A stretch of DNA of 55,690 nt from Arthrobacter sp. Br18 (GCF_000520555.1 NZ_KI914846.1:14268-69957), one strand, 5' to 3'; counted from the stretch's first letter, positions 36,258 through 44,087 are shown. The notes: a model not told the origin generated them from the sequence alone. Made by a program: numbers and translations.

Positions 36258-36755
36258 GAACGGAGCCTACTTTCCGCCACGGACAAAAACGCACCCAGTG
36301 CCTCGCTGGCCGTCGTGCACGGAAGAGTTGAGCCCGGAATCTCCGTGTGTGAAACCCTAGACCACGGGGAAGGACGGCCCTCCCGGGGGGAGGATCGGGG
36401 GCGTGGGTCATCATGACGGCGCGGGGATGGGCGGGCTTAGGCTCGGTTCGGGGCTGATGAACGCAGGTCATGCCGTCGAGGCCACGGGAGATGCGCGGCT
36501 CATCAACTGTCGAGTTCTGCACAGTTGACAGGTCGCGCCTGAGGGTCACGTCGCTAACCCCTGGCTTCCTTGGTCTTGCGGATCACATTGGCGCGAAATA
36601 GGTTACGTCAGATCGTTTGACGATGCTAGTCAGTTGGCTTAGGTAATTGCAGAACTGTGCTTTCCACTTTTCTGCAATTCGCGAACTTTTCCCTTAATCC
36701 CGAGACCATGCTTACACTGCAACTCTCAACCACTTCATTTGATATTGGGGAAACA
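36258..36755. promoter_or_regulatory. Regulatory region with two inverted repeats
   Basis: About 500 bases with no convincing gene between divergent cargo genes. Two palindromes stand out: TCAACTGT/ACAGTTGA (36503-36528, 10-nt loop) and AATTGCAGAA/TTCTGCAATT (36645-36679, 15-nt loop), the latter in an AT-rich stretch upstream of the Excalibur gene. They may be operators or RNA hairpins. An ORF on the minus strand at 36184-36549 has no support. Confidence 0.5.
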
Positions 36756-37208
36756 ATGAAAAAGAGCACAGCAGGTATCGCATTAGCCGCAGCAGCAGGG
36801 TTCACCGCACTGTCGGCAGCGCCCGCCATGGCAGTACACCTTCCATTTCCGAACTGCGACACCGCAGCGGCTGCCGGCGTATTCAACATTCCGGAAGATT
36901 CGCCCGCCTTCCAGCAGGGCTTGGACGCTGACAATGACGGCTTCGGGTGCGATGCGGCCGGCAATCCAGCGTTCAACCCCGCTCTCGTCGAAGTGCATGT
37001 AGAGCCCGCACCTCCGACGATTGTTCCCGCACCTCCGGCGCCGCCGGTTAACGATCAGCAGATGGGCACGATGCCTACAGGTGGCGCGGAGACCGGCGTA
37101 GCCCAAGAGACGGCACCTGACGTATCCGGAATTGCGCTTGGAGGCGGCCTGCTGCTAACGGCAGCTGCAGGCGGTGCGTACATCGTTCGGCGCCGCACAG
37201 TCAGTTAA
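36756..37208 (+). CDS. Exported Excalibur-domain protein, element cargo
   Basis: 150 residues. A typical signal peptide (MKKSTAGIALAAAAGFTAL, cut after AMA at about 26) precedes an Excalibur domain with Cys34 and the calcium-binding DADNDGFGCD at 57-66. A Pro-rich stretch and a C-terminal hydrophobic segment followed by RRR (GIALGGGLLLTAAAGGAYIV) suggest a membrane or wall anchor; no exact LPXTG is seen. Start ATG 36756 has GGGG upstream. It alters the host surface and is plausible satellite cargo. Confidence 0.82.
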   Translation: MKKSTAGIALAAAAGFTALSAAPAMAVHLPFPNCDTAAAAGVFNIPEDSPAFQQGLDADNDGFGCDAAGNPAFNPALVEVHVEPAPPTIVPAPPAPPVNDQQMGTMPTGGAETGVAQETAPDVSGIALGGGLLLTAAAGGAYIVRRRTVS

Positions 37209-37225
37209 ATACCCGCAACGCAGAA

Positions 37226-37262
37226 AAGCGCCCCACCTCCTTTCGTGGGAGGTGGGGCGCTT
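37226..37262 (+). terminator. Terminator after the Excalibur gene
   Basis: A perfect 15-bp stem (37226-37240 with 37248-37262) with a 7-nt loop, 18 bases past the stop. The 150 bases to the next gene hold nothing I recognise. Confidence 0.85.
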
Positions 37263-37425
37263 CCGCCGTGGCCGTGAGTGAACGGAAGGCATTCCATTTC
37301 CAGTTTTGCTCCGGCCCATTTCCGGCGGCTGGTGCTGACGGATCACTGCGCAACGAAGGAACGCTAACCGCCATACTTTGGCACTTGCTGTTGCAGCCCG
37401 CCGCGAGCTTCACACCATAATCTGA

Positions 37426-37668
37426 TTAGATATCGGCCTGATTCCAGGGCCGTCCGGGTGGCTCGGGCATCGTCTGAATGAGTTCATCAAAGCCCGCGGG
37501 CATGTGCTTGTCAGCCCAATCTCTCGCCGCTGACCACCAGTTATCCCACTTCTCCCAAGGCTGCACTCCCGGCCAATCATCCGGGCGGAAGACAAGAGCC
37601 CATGCCGGAATGGTCCCGTCCCACGGCTTCCCGTCGTCCAGGAGAACAACCTTCTGCCGGCGCCTCAC
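37426..37668 (-). CDS. Hypothetical protein coupled to terS-like gene
   Basis: An 80-residue protein from GTG 37666-37668, overlapping the terminase-like gene's stop as GTGA. It is Trp/Pro-rich (PAWALVFRPDDWPG, WEKWDNWWSAARDWADK) with no recognised domain. In phage maps the gene after terS is often small and accessory, so a packaging-related role is a guess. Confidence 0.6.
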   Translation of the reverse strand: MRRRQKVVLLDDGKPWDGTIPAWALVFRPDDWPGVQPWEKWDNWWSAARDWADKHMPAGFDELIQTMPEPPGRPWNQADI

Positions 37669-38009
37669 CGGACCGCCGAAATATTCCGGACGCCCGAACG
37701 CCTCTGAGGTGTCCTGATGGCTTCCTGTTCATCCTCCAACGGGATCCTGAGCGAAGCCACAAGCTTCGCGAGGGTTACGCGCTGCTGACGGGCCTCCACC
37801 AAGGCGGGATGAGCCCGGACGCCCTGAGGGCTGACGTTGGTCACACCCTCATCCCTGACGATCCTTTCCAGCTCATCCAAAGCGTCCAATGTGCGGGCGG
37901 CTTCAAGCAGAATTGATAGCTCATGTTGGCCTAATTCATAGTCATCCGTGACGGATCGCCACAATTTGCGGCCTCCAGCCTTCAATCCGGATGGGGTCTT
38001 GTGCTCCAT
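37665..38009 (-). CDS. Terminase small-subunit-like protein
   Basis: 114 residues, start fixed by AAAGGACC upstream of ATG 38007-38009. The sequence has the P27/small-terminase pattern: GGRKLWRSVTDDYELGQHELSI, AARTLDALDELERIV, then HPALVEARQQRVTLAKLVAS. Such proteins choose DNA for packaging. No large terminase is present in the element, the arrangement used by satellites that redirect a helper phage's packaging. The match is by family pattern, not a database search. Confidence 0.72.
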   Translation of the reverse strand: MEHKTPSGLKAGGRKLWRSVTDDYELGQHELSILLEAARTLDALDELERIVRDEGVTNVSPQGVRAHPALVEARQQRVTLAKLVASLRIPLEDEQEAIRTPQRRSGVRNISAVR

Positions 38010-38147
38010 TACGTTGGTCCTTTCGGGGAAGTGGTGTTGTGGGAGGGGTGGAATAGGCCGATTCATCCAGCGTCGCGGGAATGTACCGCTATGCCGGAGG
38101 GAGCGGAGGAAGGCGGGGGTGGCAGGGACTGGGGCGTGGGGTGCCTT

Positions 38148-38174
38148 GTGGGCCGGTCGTGGTGACCGGCCCAC
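38148..38174 (-). terminator. Hairpin between the 279-aa gene and terS-like gene
   Basis: A perfect 11-bp stem (38148-38158 with 38164-38174), five-base loop, five bases past the stop of the gene at 38180. The remaining 140 bases to the terS-like start look GC-rich with no gene; a separate terS promoter may lie there. Confidence 0.65.
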
Positions 38175-38179
38175 GTTGG

Positions 38180-39019
38180 TTAGTCGGCGTTGGCTTGTGC
38201 GAGGTTGCGGGCCAGGTTGTCCAGTGCTGCCCTGTTGCCGGCGATACGTGCCGCTTGTCCGCCGTGTCCCCATTTCTCGGCTTCCAGGGCTTCGGCGTCG
38301 TACTGCACTGCTGCCTGTTCGAGTGACTGGAAGCGGGCGGCGACTTCCTGCACGCCTGTGGCCAGGCTGAGCTTTACGCCCATGAGCACGAGGTCCCAAG
38401 CTTCGGGGTTGGCGCCGCGTAGCCGGTTCTCCGTCCATTGCGTGAATGTCGGGTTCCCGATCACGAGGGCTTTGGAGTACGGGTTCTCCGTGAGGCTGGG
38501 AAGCATGTGATGGATGAGGCGCCAGACCGCGCACACCTTGGAGATGCGCTTGTTGGCGTCCATGATTTCCAGTGCCGCTTTCCCTGCGTGCAGGTTCATG
38601 CTGTCGGGTTCGAGGTAGGCGAGGGGTACGGCTCCCACGATGTCTTTCAACCGTTCGAGGGTGGCGGCGTCGGCGGCGAACATCTCGCCCAACTGGTTGT
38701 TGATGCCGGGTACGGCGTCCAGGAACACTGCCAGGACCTCTTGGTCCCGCTTGGCTTCGAGGGCTTCGGTGAGGCCGTGGAGGTTGGCGAGGTAGGCGCG
38801 TGTGACGAGTGCCTGCACGGTCTTGTCTGTGCCGGGGTCTTTGCCGGCGGTGAGTAGCTGAGTCACGGCGTCGGTGATTTCGTCGGGGCCGGGGGCTGTG
38901 ATGGTCAGCGGTGCAGGCGTGGTGGCGGCGGCTTCGGGGATCTCAAAGCCCAAGTGCTTACTTTCTTGCCTCAGAATCATGATCGCGGTCCGCTGGTTCG
39001 AATTCATTGGGATGTGCAT
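38180..39019 (-). CDS. Hypothetical protein, element core (279 aa)
   Basis: A mainly helical soluble protein with no domain I recognise (NLHGLTEALEAKRDQEVLAV, KVCAVWRLIHHMLPSL). GAAAGG upstream supports ATG 39017-39019. An alternative start at 39079 would overlap the previous gene's stop as ATGA. It is the largest unknown in the element and lies between the small-gene cluster and terS, where satellites often encode packaging-interference or capsid-size proteins; that is only a position-based guess. Confidence 0.7.
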   Translation of the reverse strand: MHIPMNSNQRTAIMILRQESKHLGFEIPEAAATTPAPLTITAPGPDEITDAVTQLLTAGKDPGTDKTVQALVTRAYLANLHGLTEALEAKRDQEVLAVFLDAVPGINNQLGEMFAADAATLERLKDIVGAVPLAYLEPDSMNLHAGKAALEIMDANKRISKVCAVWRLIHHMLPSLTENPYSKALVIGNPTFTQWTENRLRGANPEAWDLVLMGVKLSLATGVQEVAARFQSLEQAAVQYDAEALEAEKWGHGGQAARIAGNRAALDNLARNLAQANAD

Positions 39020-39075
39020 GGTGTTGCCTTTCGGTTTGGGGTTGCTTGTGGTTGCCGGGGCCTCCGGTGAGCCGG

Positions 39076-39282
39076 TCATTGCTCGTACACGCTGGCGTCG
39101 AAGAGTGCCCTGGTGTAGGTGCGGAGCGGATTTTCCGTGACCTTGTCGGGCATCCGTTCCTGCCCGTGGATTACCGGGCCGGTGATGGGTTCCTGCGGGG
39201 CTTCCGGCGCGGGTTCGTGCTCAGGCTCGTTGTTGCTAAACAAGGCCCTTGCGTAGGCGCGGGCACGCTCGGTTTCGTCCAT
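39076..39282 (-). CDS. Small hypothetical protein with internal repeat
   Basis: 68 residues. The first and last parts carry similar motifs, RAYARALFSNN and RTYTRALFDAS, around a Pro/Glu-rich middle, so it may bind a partner twice. No known domain. It overlaps the possible upstream start of the next gene. Confidence 0.6.
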   Translation of the reverse strand: MDETERARAYARALFSNNEPEHEPAPEAPQEPITGPVIHGQERMPDKVTENPLRTYTRALFDASVYEQ

Positions 39283-39287
39283 CGGTG

Positions 39288-39464
39288 TTATTCCTTTTCT
39301 TCGGTGGTGGGAGTTTCAAACCAGCTATTCCAGCGGCGGAAGGTGGCGACGGTGATGCCGTCCTTGCCGCGGATGATCTTCAATACCGGGCCGGTGAAGG
39401 TGACCTCTTCGGGCTTCGCATCGAATGCGTGTGTTCCGTCTGGGGTGATGATCGTGATTGGCAT
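39288..39464 (-). CDS. Small hypothetical protein (58 aa)
   Basis: From ATG 39462-39464, a compact beta-rich protein (MPITIITPDGTHAF, EVTFTGPVLKIIRG). No recognised domain. It lies in the same tight minus-strand operon, five bases from its neighbour on either side. Confidence 0.6.
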   Translation of the reverse strand: MPITIITPDGTHAFDAKPEEVTFTGPVLKIIRGKDGITVATFRRWNSWFETPTTEEKE

Positions 39465-39469
39465 GGGTG

Positions 39470-39682
39470 TTACTCCTGATCTGGGGTGGTGGATTCGAGC
39501 TTTGGTTGCGAGTTGCCTGCTGCGTCCACGAGGTCGTGGAGCTGGTCGGCGAGGGTCCGGGCTTCGGCGTGGGTCAGGTGGGCTTTGACGCTGCCGCCGT
39601 GCATGAGCCCGATGCCCGGCGTTTCGGTGCCGAAGTGGTCTTTCCACGTCCAGGAGCGGGCCTTGATGTAGGGGCGGGTCAT
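39470..39682 (-). CDS. Small hypothetical protein (70 aa)
   Basis: A 70-residue soluble protein (MTRPYIKARSWTWKDHFG, EARTLADQLHDLVDAAG). It starts within a four-base ATGA overlap of the previous gene, confirming coupled translation. No known domain. Confidence 0.6.
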   Translation of the reverse strand: MTRPYIKARSWTWKDHFGTETPGIGLMHGGSVKAHLTHAEARTLADQLHDLVDAAGNSQPKLESTTPDQE

Positions 39683-39867
39683 TGAGTGGCCTTCTCTCGT
39701 GCGTCGTAGAGTTTCAGTCGGGCTTCTGCGGTGAGCGCTCGTGTCTGCCAGGTCCGCATTTCACGGTGGGCTTGGAGGGCTTTGGACTGGAACCGTTCGG
39801 CAAGGTGTTCGAGGTCGGCCTTGCATAGGCCCATGGCGTTGAGTGGTGGCGGCTCGATGTAGGTCAT
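39679..39867 (-). CDS. Small hypothetical helical protein (62 aa)
   Basis: A 62-residue protein with a long predicted helix (LEHLAERFQSKALQAHREMR) suitable for a coiled coil. It begins the leftward small-gene run just after the iteron cluster. Function unknown. Confidence 0.6.
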   Translation of the reverse strand: MTYIEPPPLNAMGLCKADLEHLAERFQSKALQAHREMRTWQTRALTAEARLKLYDAREKATQ

Positions 39868-39874
39868 TTCAATG

Positions 39875-40007
39875 TTCCTAGCGGTGAGGGTGTCTCTAGG
39901 AAGGTAGGAAGTTTAGGGAGACTAGGAATATAGGAATAGATGGTGTTCCTAAACTTCCTAAAGTTCCTAGGTTCCTGACATGTAGGGGCAGGGTAGGAAG
40001 TTAGGAA
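39875..40007. repeat. TAGGAA iteron cluster, candidate origin of replication
   Basis: Ten TAGGAA/TTCCTA hexamers lie in 133 bases: TAGGAA at 39897, 39905, 39923, 39931, 39994 and 40002; TTCCTA at 39875, 39946, 39955 and 39964. Neighbours sit 8-9 bp apart in pairs or triplets. AGGAAGTTTAGG (39907 region) is the inverse of CCTAAACTTCCT (39949 region). The cluster directly follows the RepA-like gene, as the iteron origins of staphylococcal satellites do. An operator array is the alternative. Confidence 0.72.
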
Positions 40008-41173
40008 TGGAGGGTGTAGAACCATTTCCCCTGCCCTTCCCGTGATGCTGAGGTGCCGATATGGCGCATGGCCTCTTCGCTGGCGGTCTTCCCGAATCCG
40101 GCTTTCTTCAGGTGGTCCTTCACGTCAGCACTGAGGACGTCGCCGGGCTGGTCTGCCAGGTACTCCCGGATCACTTCCTCGGCTTGCTCGGATTTGGACG
40201 GCTTCCGGTCTGCGTTCAGCTCGTCACGCTTCCACTCGGCTAGTAGTTGGGCTATCGGCATCAAGGCGTCCTGTGGGCCTGTCAGGAGGGCCGTGGTGCC
40301 TGGGTCGTCGTCGGTCTGGGCTCTGACCTGTTCCACGGTGACGTTGAACTTCACGGCGTCCACGATCCCCGTCGTGTTGGCCTTGTCTGGTCCAACCCAT
40401 AGGTGCTGGGCTCCGGTGTCCGTGAGTTGCGGACGGGCAGCAAATAGGACCATGCGGGCCTTTTGCCGTAATGCTGCGGTGCCGCCCATGAGGTCCCGAG
40501 TGTTGGTGGTGTCTGCCCGGTTGGTGTGCGTTACCAGGAGCACCGAGAGGTTGTGCCGGGTGGCCAGGGTCTTCCAGGGGTGGAGTGCCGCCCTAGCCTG
40601 TTGGGTGTCTCTGATGTTCAAATTTCCGGCAACGGTGTCCAGCCACGCATCCACCACGAGAAGCGCCGGCTTATCCGTCAGTTGATCCAGGAGCCCGTGA
40701 AGTAGGAGCATGTCCCCGCCGTCGCCTCCGGTGAAGATCGGTGTCCCTGAGCCGTCGTCTTCGGCGCAGAAGAAATGCACTCTGGAAACATCCGCGCCGG
40801 CTGTCTTCAATCTCGCCTCCACTTCGGCGGCTGAATCTTCGGTGACGATGACAACGACGTCGGCAGGCTTCCGTTTCGCCCAGTTGAACATCGGATAGGC
40901 CCGCCCTGTGGTGACAAGCGTTGCCATGAGCACCCATAGCAGGCTCTTGCCGATACCTTCGGCACCGACCAGGACTGTGATTTCCCGACGGGGAAGCCAT
41001 CCCTTGCCGAGCCATTGCGTTGGCGGCGGTAACCGTAGCTCGGTGGTCCTTCGCAGGGCGAGGCCTTTCTTGCGCGGTTCAAGGGCCGTCACGGTGGCCC
41101 CGTGCTGGTAGCCGGGTGGCTCCCAGTCCCCTGCGTTGAGGGGTCGCGCCCATCCGGGCGTGGTGTCTGTCAT
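40001..41173 (-). CDS. RepA-like AAA ATPase (replicative helicase)
   Basis: 390 residues with Walker A GAEGIGKS (70-77), Walker B LLVVDAWLD (Asp175) and a conserved VTHTNRAD motif, matching the AAA_25/RepA-type ATPases found in plasmids, phages and satellites. A C-terminal winged-helix-like region (ADVKDHLKKAGFGKTASEEAMRHIG in the protein, continuous) may bind DNA or iterons. No primase domain is seen, so priming would use a host or helper enzyme. It probably initiates element replication. Confidence 0.82.
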   Translation of the reverse strand: MTDTTPGWARPLNAGDWEPPGYQHGATVTALEPRKKGLALRRTTELRLPPPTQWLGKGWLPRREITVLVGAEGIGKSLLWVLMATLVTTGRAYPMFNWAKRKPADVVVIVTEDSAAEVEARLKTAGADVSRVHFFCAEDDGSGTPIFTGGDGGDMLLLHGLLDQLTDKPALLVVDAWLDTVAGNLNIRDTQQARAALHPWKTLATRHNLSVLLVTHTNRADTTNTRDLMGGTAALRQKARMVLFAARPQLTDTGAQHLWVGPDKANTTGIVDAVKFNVTVEQVRAQTDDDPGTTALLTGPQDALMPIAQLLAEWKRDELNADRKPSKSEQAEEVIREYLADQPGDVLSADVKDHLKKAGFGKTASEEAMRHIGTSASREGQGKWFYTLHS

Positions 41174-41380
41174 TTAGGCTGCCTCCGCCATATGTCCTGG
41201 TGCCCAAGCGATCGGGCCGCCTCTGTAGTCGGTAATTCGTGTGGCCGCTGCTGCGGCCCGGTGTCTGCGTACGTCGATGCCACCGATCGCGGCACGGATC
41301 GTGTTGCGTATGTGCTGGTCCAGGTCCGGGATGCCGTCGAAGAGACAGTCACCGAACGGTTCCCGGCTCGGGGCCATCAA
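41174..41380 (-). CDS. Small hypothetical protein (68 aa)
   Basis: A 68-residue protein immediately before rep, its stop next to the rep ATG. It begins with the ATGA overlap of the 115-aa gene. It contains many Ala/Arg residues and no recognised domain. Confidence 0.55.
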   Translation of the reverse strand: MMAPSREPFGDCLFDGIPDLDQHIRNTIRAAIGGIDVRRHRAAAAATRITDYRGGPIAWAPGHMAEAA

Positions 41381-41724
41381 ACTCGGTCACCGCCCCGCAT
41401 TCCGAGGGTGTCCATAGCTGGGTGGGGCTTCGGGTCTGCTGCGATCTTGTCCAGGACGTGGCCGAGGTGTCGGTGGATCTTCTTCATCTCGGCGAGGGTG
41501 TATGCCTCTGAATTGCGCTCAAGGTTCGCGAAGAAAGTAACGCCTTCCTCGTCCTTATAGCGGGCGTCGATGTGGAAGCCGATGTCGTTGAGGCGGGAGC
41601 TGGGGCCGTCGTGGAGCCCGACGTGTCGGTAGTTCGGGTCTTCCTTCCAGATACTCCGCTGGCTGGTGGCCTGCGCTGCTGGCACAGCGGGAGTGGTTTC
41701 TGCGATACTGGGGGTAGTCTTCAT
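41377..41724 (-). CDS. Hypothetical protein (115 aa)
   Basis: A soluble, mixed alpha/beta protein (GFHIDARYKDEEGVTFFANL, AYTLAEMKKIHRHLGHVL). I recognise no domain. It lies between the zinc-ribbon gene and rep in the same operon, and so may assist replication or modify the host. Confidence 0.6.
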   Translation of the reverse strand: MKTTPSIAETTPAVPAAQATSQRSIWKEDPNYRHVGLHDGPSSRLNDIGFHIDARYKDEEGVTFFANLERNSEAYTLAEMKKIHRHLGHVLDKIAADPKPHPAMDTLGMRGGDRV

Positions 41725-41739
41725 GGCTGGTACTTCTTC

Positions 41740-41973
41740 CTATTCGTTGGGTTGGGTGCTGGTGGCGGCGGTTCCGGAATGTTCTTTGGCGAGAGATCCG
41801 GTGCCGTCGCTCTTTTTTGTTCTGGCCCTACACACTGGGCCGAGGTGGTAGTGCAGGCTGACGGGATTCCACAACGGCGCTTGGCACCTGTTGCACCTGC
41901 TTGTGAGCGCGAGGCCCACCGAAGCGGCGTAGACCTGAAGTTCCGCGATAACCGCGGCTGCTGGCCTACTCAT
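41740..41973 (-). CDS. DUF6011-like zinc-ribbon protein
   Basis: 77 residues with a zinc-ribbon-like CNRCQAPLWNPVSLHYHLGP followed by VCRAR, in the pattern of actinophage/plasmid DUF6011 proteins. It probably binds nucleic acid. It overlaps the next upstream gene by eight bases. Confidence 0.65.
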   Translation of the reverse strand: MSRPAAAVIAELQVYAASVGLALTSRCNRCQAPLWNPVSLHYHLGPVCRARTKKSDGTGSLAKEHSGTAATSTQPNE

Positions 41974-42097
41974 CTTCAGCGCCTTTCAGATGCGGGTTCT
42001 TCGCACTCACTGCGGCGTCGTTCAGCAGGCCGGCGTGACTGGTGCCGTGCCAATACCCGGACTCCCACGCGGCGGCAATATCAGCCTGGGTAATCAC
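41966..42097 (-). CDS. Small hypothetical protein (43 aa)
   Basis: From GTG 42095-42097, overlapping the excisionase stop as GTGA, a 43-residue protein (DIAAAWESGYWHGTSHAG...). The pattern WESGYWHGTSHA is of a kind seen in actinophage small proteins. An in-frame ATG lies at 42146-42148, but the overlap supports the GTG. Confidence 0.6.
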   Translation of the reverse strand: MITQADIAAAWESGYWHGTSHAGLLNDAAVSAKNPHLKGAEDE

Positions 42098-42297
42098 GCG
42101 CTCACCTGCCGGTCGCCGGTCTGCTGGCGAGTCTGCGCATTCAACCACTCGTCAATGGCGGACTGGCGGTAACGAACGGCCTTGCCGCACTTGATGAACT
42201 TCGGGCCAATGCCTCGGTAACGCATTTGCGCAAGTGAGCCGGTCGTAGTTCCGAGGTACTCGGCTACTTGTTCCGGCCGGTGCAGTAAATCTTCCAT
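42094..42297 (-). CDS. AlpA/excisionase-like helix-turn-helix protein
   Basis: 67 residues from ATG 42295-42297, preceded by GAGGAGGG. It contains the MerR/AlpA-like pattern LLHRPEQVAEYLGTTTGSLAQ and a C-terminal Arg patch (KAVRYRQSAIDEWL). Such proteins are excisionases or activators, including AlpA in Gram-negative PICIs. It is divergent from the repressor-like gene, matching a lysis-lysogeny-like switch. Confidence 0.75.
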   Translation of the reverse strand: MEDLLHRPEQVAEYLGTTTGSLAQMRYRGIGPKFIKCGKAVRYRQSAIDEWLNAQTRQQTGDRQVSA

Positions 42298-42417
42298 GTC
42301 ACCCTCCTCGATCGCTGGAAGATCTTTTTGATCTCCCATGAATCACAGTAAATGACGAGCCGTCACGGTGTCAAGTTTGACTTATCGACGATCATTTTGA
42401 GCTGTAGAGTACTTAGC
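42298..42417. promoter_or_regulatory. Switch region between XRE and excisionase genes
   Basis: A 120-bp divergent promoter region, visibly AT-rich. It contains GTCAA-GT-TTGAC (42370-42381), a 5-bp inverted repeat, with TTGACT as a possible -35. It is the natural place for repressor control of the element. Confidence 0.55.
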
Positions 42418-42960
42418 ATGGCTGAAAAAAAGATCGCACTGAGCGGCACTGGCGAGACAGTACGCCGAAACGTGAAGCGCCTTCGAGGCGGAATGCAGTA
42501 CAAAGAGCTGGCAGAGCGGCTGGCTTACCTAGGGCGTCCCATTCCGACGCTCGGGCTGCGCCGTATTGAGGCGGGAGAACGGCGAGTAGACGTTGACGAT
42601 CTCGCAGCGCTATCCATCGTGTTTGGTGTGTCTCCGCTAACGCTTCTCATGCCGGAAGACGGGAGCCGATTTACCAGCTCATTTGTAACAGGTGTCCCTG
42701 ACAGGGAAATAGCACACAATGCGCAATGGCTATGGGGAACAGGCCAAGAACCGCTGGTCGTCCACATAACACAGCCGGAAAAGCTGCAAGGCGAGGTTGC
42801 CCTATTTCAGAATCGCTCAAGGCCTCTGATTGAACCCCGCGAGCAAGGCGACCTTGGAGACAGGCAATTAGACACCAACGGACGCGGGCTACTACGCGCT
42901 TTCGGCTTCGGTGACGTTGACGATAAGCAAGGTCTGGTATACGACGATGGCGACGATTGA
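42418..42960 (+). CDS. XRE-family repressor-like protein (satellite Stl-like role)
   Basis: 180 residues. Residues about 12-75 form an XRE helix-turn-helix (GGMQYKELAERLAYLG, TLGLRRIEAGERRVD, ALSIVFGVSPLTLL); the C-terminal part is acidic and may be an interaction domain. ATG 42418 is chosen because the upstream extension has no HTH character. By position it is the candidate repressor of excision and replication, perhaps derepressed by a helper phage as Stl is in staphylococcal islands. It overlaps the integrase start by 14 bases. Confidence 0.78.
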   Translation: MAEKKIALSGTGETVRRNVKRLRGGMQYKELAERLAYLGRPIPTLGLRRIEAGERRVDVDDLAALSIVFGVSPLTLLMPEDGSRFTSSFVTGVPDREIAHNAQWLWGTGQEPLVVHITQPEKLQGEVALFQNRSRPLIEPREQGDLGDRQLDTNGRGLLRAFGFGDVDDKQGLVYDDGDD

Positions 42961-44086
42961 GTCTTACGAGACCAGCGCAGGAAAGCGTTACCGGGTCCGA
43001 TATCGGACGCCTGAGCGGAAACAAACGGACAAACGCGGTTTCAGAACCAAACGGGACGCCGAGAACTTCGCCGCAACCGTGGAAGTGTCCAAACTCAAAG
43101 GCGAGTACATCGACGTATCCGCAGCACGGGCAACCATCGGTCAACTTGGGCCGGAATGGCTGGCACGGCAAACGCACCTGAAACCCTCGTCATACCGCCC
43201 AGTAGAGGCCGCGTGGCGGAATCATGTTGAACCTGTCTGGAGTGCTAAAGCTGTGTCCGACATACGGAAGACCGCCGTGCAGCAGTGGCTTTCCCACATG
43301 ACTACGGGTGACGGCGCAACAGTGAAAGCGAAGTCCGCAACGGTGGTTATCCGGGCGTATGGCGTGCTGGCGTCCATCCTGGATGGTGCCGTTGATGACC
43401 GGCGCATTCTGTCCAATCCGGCGCGGGGTGTGGACCTGCCCAGGAAGGGCCGGAAAGCACACATCTACCTTTCCCATGACCAAGTGCATGATCTGGCGGC
43501 AGAAGCGAAGCATGGAACGTTGGTCTTAGTGCTGGCCTATTGCGGTCTGCGCTGGGGTGAAGCTGTAGGCCTCAGAGTGAAGCATCTCGACATGTTGAAA
43601 CGGCGCTTTCGGGTAGAAGAAAACGCGGTCGAGGTTGGCGGCAAGATCGAAGTAGGCACACCCAAAAATCATAAGAAGCGCTCCGTGCCGTTCCCTAGGT
43701 TCCTTACAGAACCGCTTGCCGTCCAATGCGAGGGCAAAGGGCGGGAGGATCTGGTGTTTCCCGGTGAGGACGGCGGCTATATGCGTTCCACGCGGGTGCA
43801 AGAGAACCGGGGTGGTTGGTTTACGGGTGCGGTAAAGCGTTCCGGGGTTCCCAGGATCACTCCTCATGATCTACGGCATACCGCGGCGAGCTTCGCAGTT
43901 TCCGCCGGCGCCAACGTCAAAGCGGTCCAACGGATGCTCGGTCACAGCTCAGCGGCAATGACTCTGGACATCTATGCGGACCTGTTCGATGAGGACTTGA
44001 ACGCCGTTGCAGATGCGCTAGATCACGCTGTTTCAGCGGCAAGTGTGGGCAAATTGTGGGCACGGAGCTTATCCGAGCAAAACTAG
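42947..44086 (+). CDS. int: Tyrosine recombinase (integrase)
   Basis: 379 residues from ATG 42947. The catalytic set is visible: Arg202 (CGLRWGEAVG), a Lys near 240 in TPKNHKKRS, His307-Arg310 (PHDLRHTAAS), His333 (MLGHSS) and Tyr343 (LDIYADLF). The N-terminal part has the arm-binding pattern (SYETSAGKRYRVRYRTPER) and an SAM-like core domain. It lies next to attR and should insert the element into the 3' end of tRNA-Tyr. Its last codons also encode the right arm-type repeat. Confidence 0.95.
   Translation: MATIESYETSAGKRYRVRYRTPERKQTDKRGFRTKRDAENFAATVEVSKLKGEYIDVSAARATIGQLGPEWLARQTHLKPSSYRPVEAAWRNHVEPVWSAKAVSDIRKTAVQQWLSHMTTGDGATVKAKSATVVIRAYGVLASILDGAVDDRRILSNPARGVDLPRKGRKAHIYLSHDQVHDLAAEAKHGTLVLVLAYCGLRWGEAVGLRVKHLDMLKRRFRVEENAVEVGGKIEVGTPKNHKKRSVPFPRFLTEPLAVQCEGKGREDLVFPGEDGGYMRSTRVQENRGGWFTGAVKRSGVPRITPHDLRHTAASFAVSAGANVKAVQRMLGHSSAAMTLDIYADLFDEDLNAVADALDHAVSAASVGKLWARSLSEQN
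44038..44062. repeat. Right arm-type repeat inside int
   Basis: 24 of 25 bases match 34779-34803, including both TGTGGGCA motifs 11 bp apart. It lies 73 bp inside attR and within the integrase 3' end (residues VGKLWA). Confidence 0.75.
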
Positions 44087-44087
44087 A

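Noticed and set aside
39875-40007. CRISPR array or IS ends
   Set aside because: Hexamers are too short for CRISPR repeats and occur in both orientations; no transposase is near.
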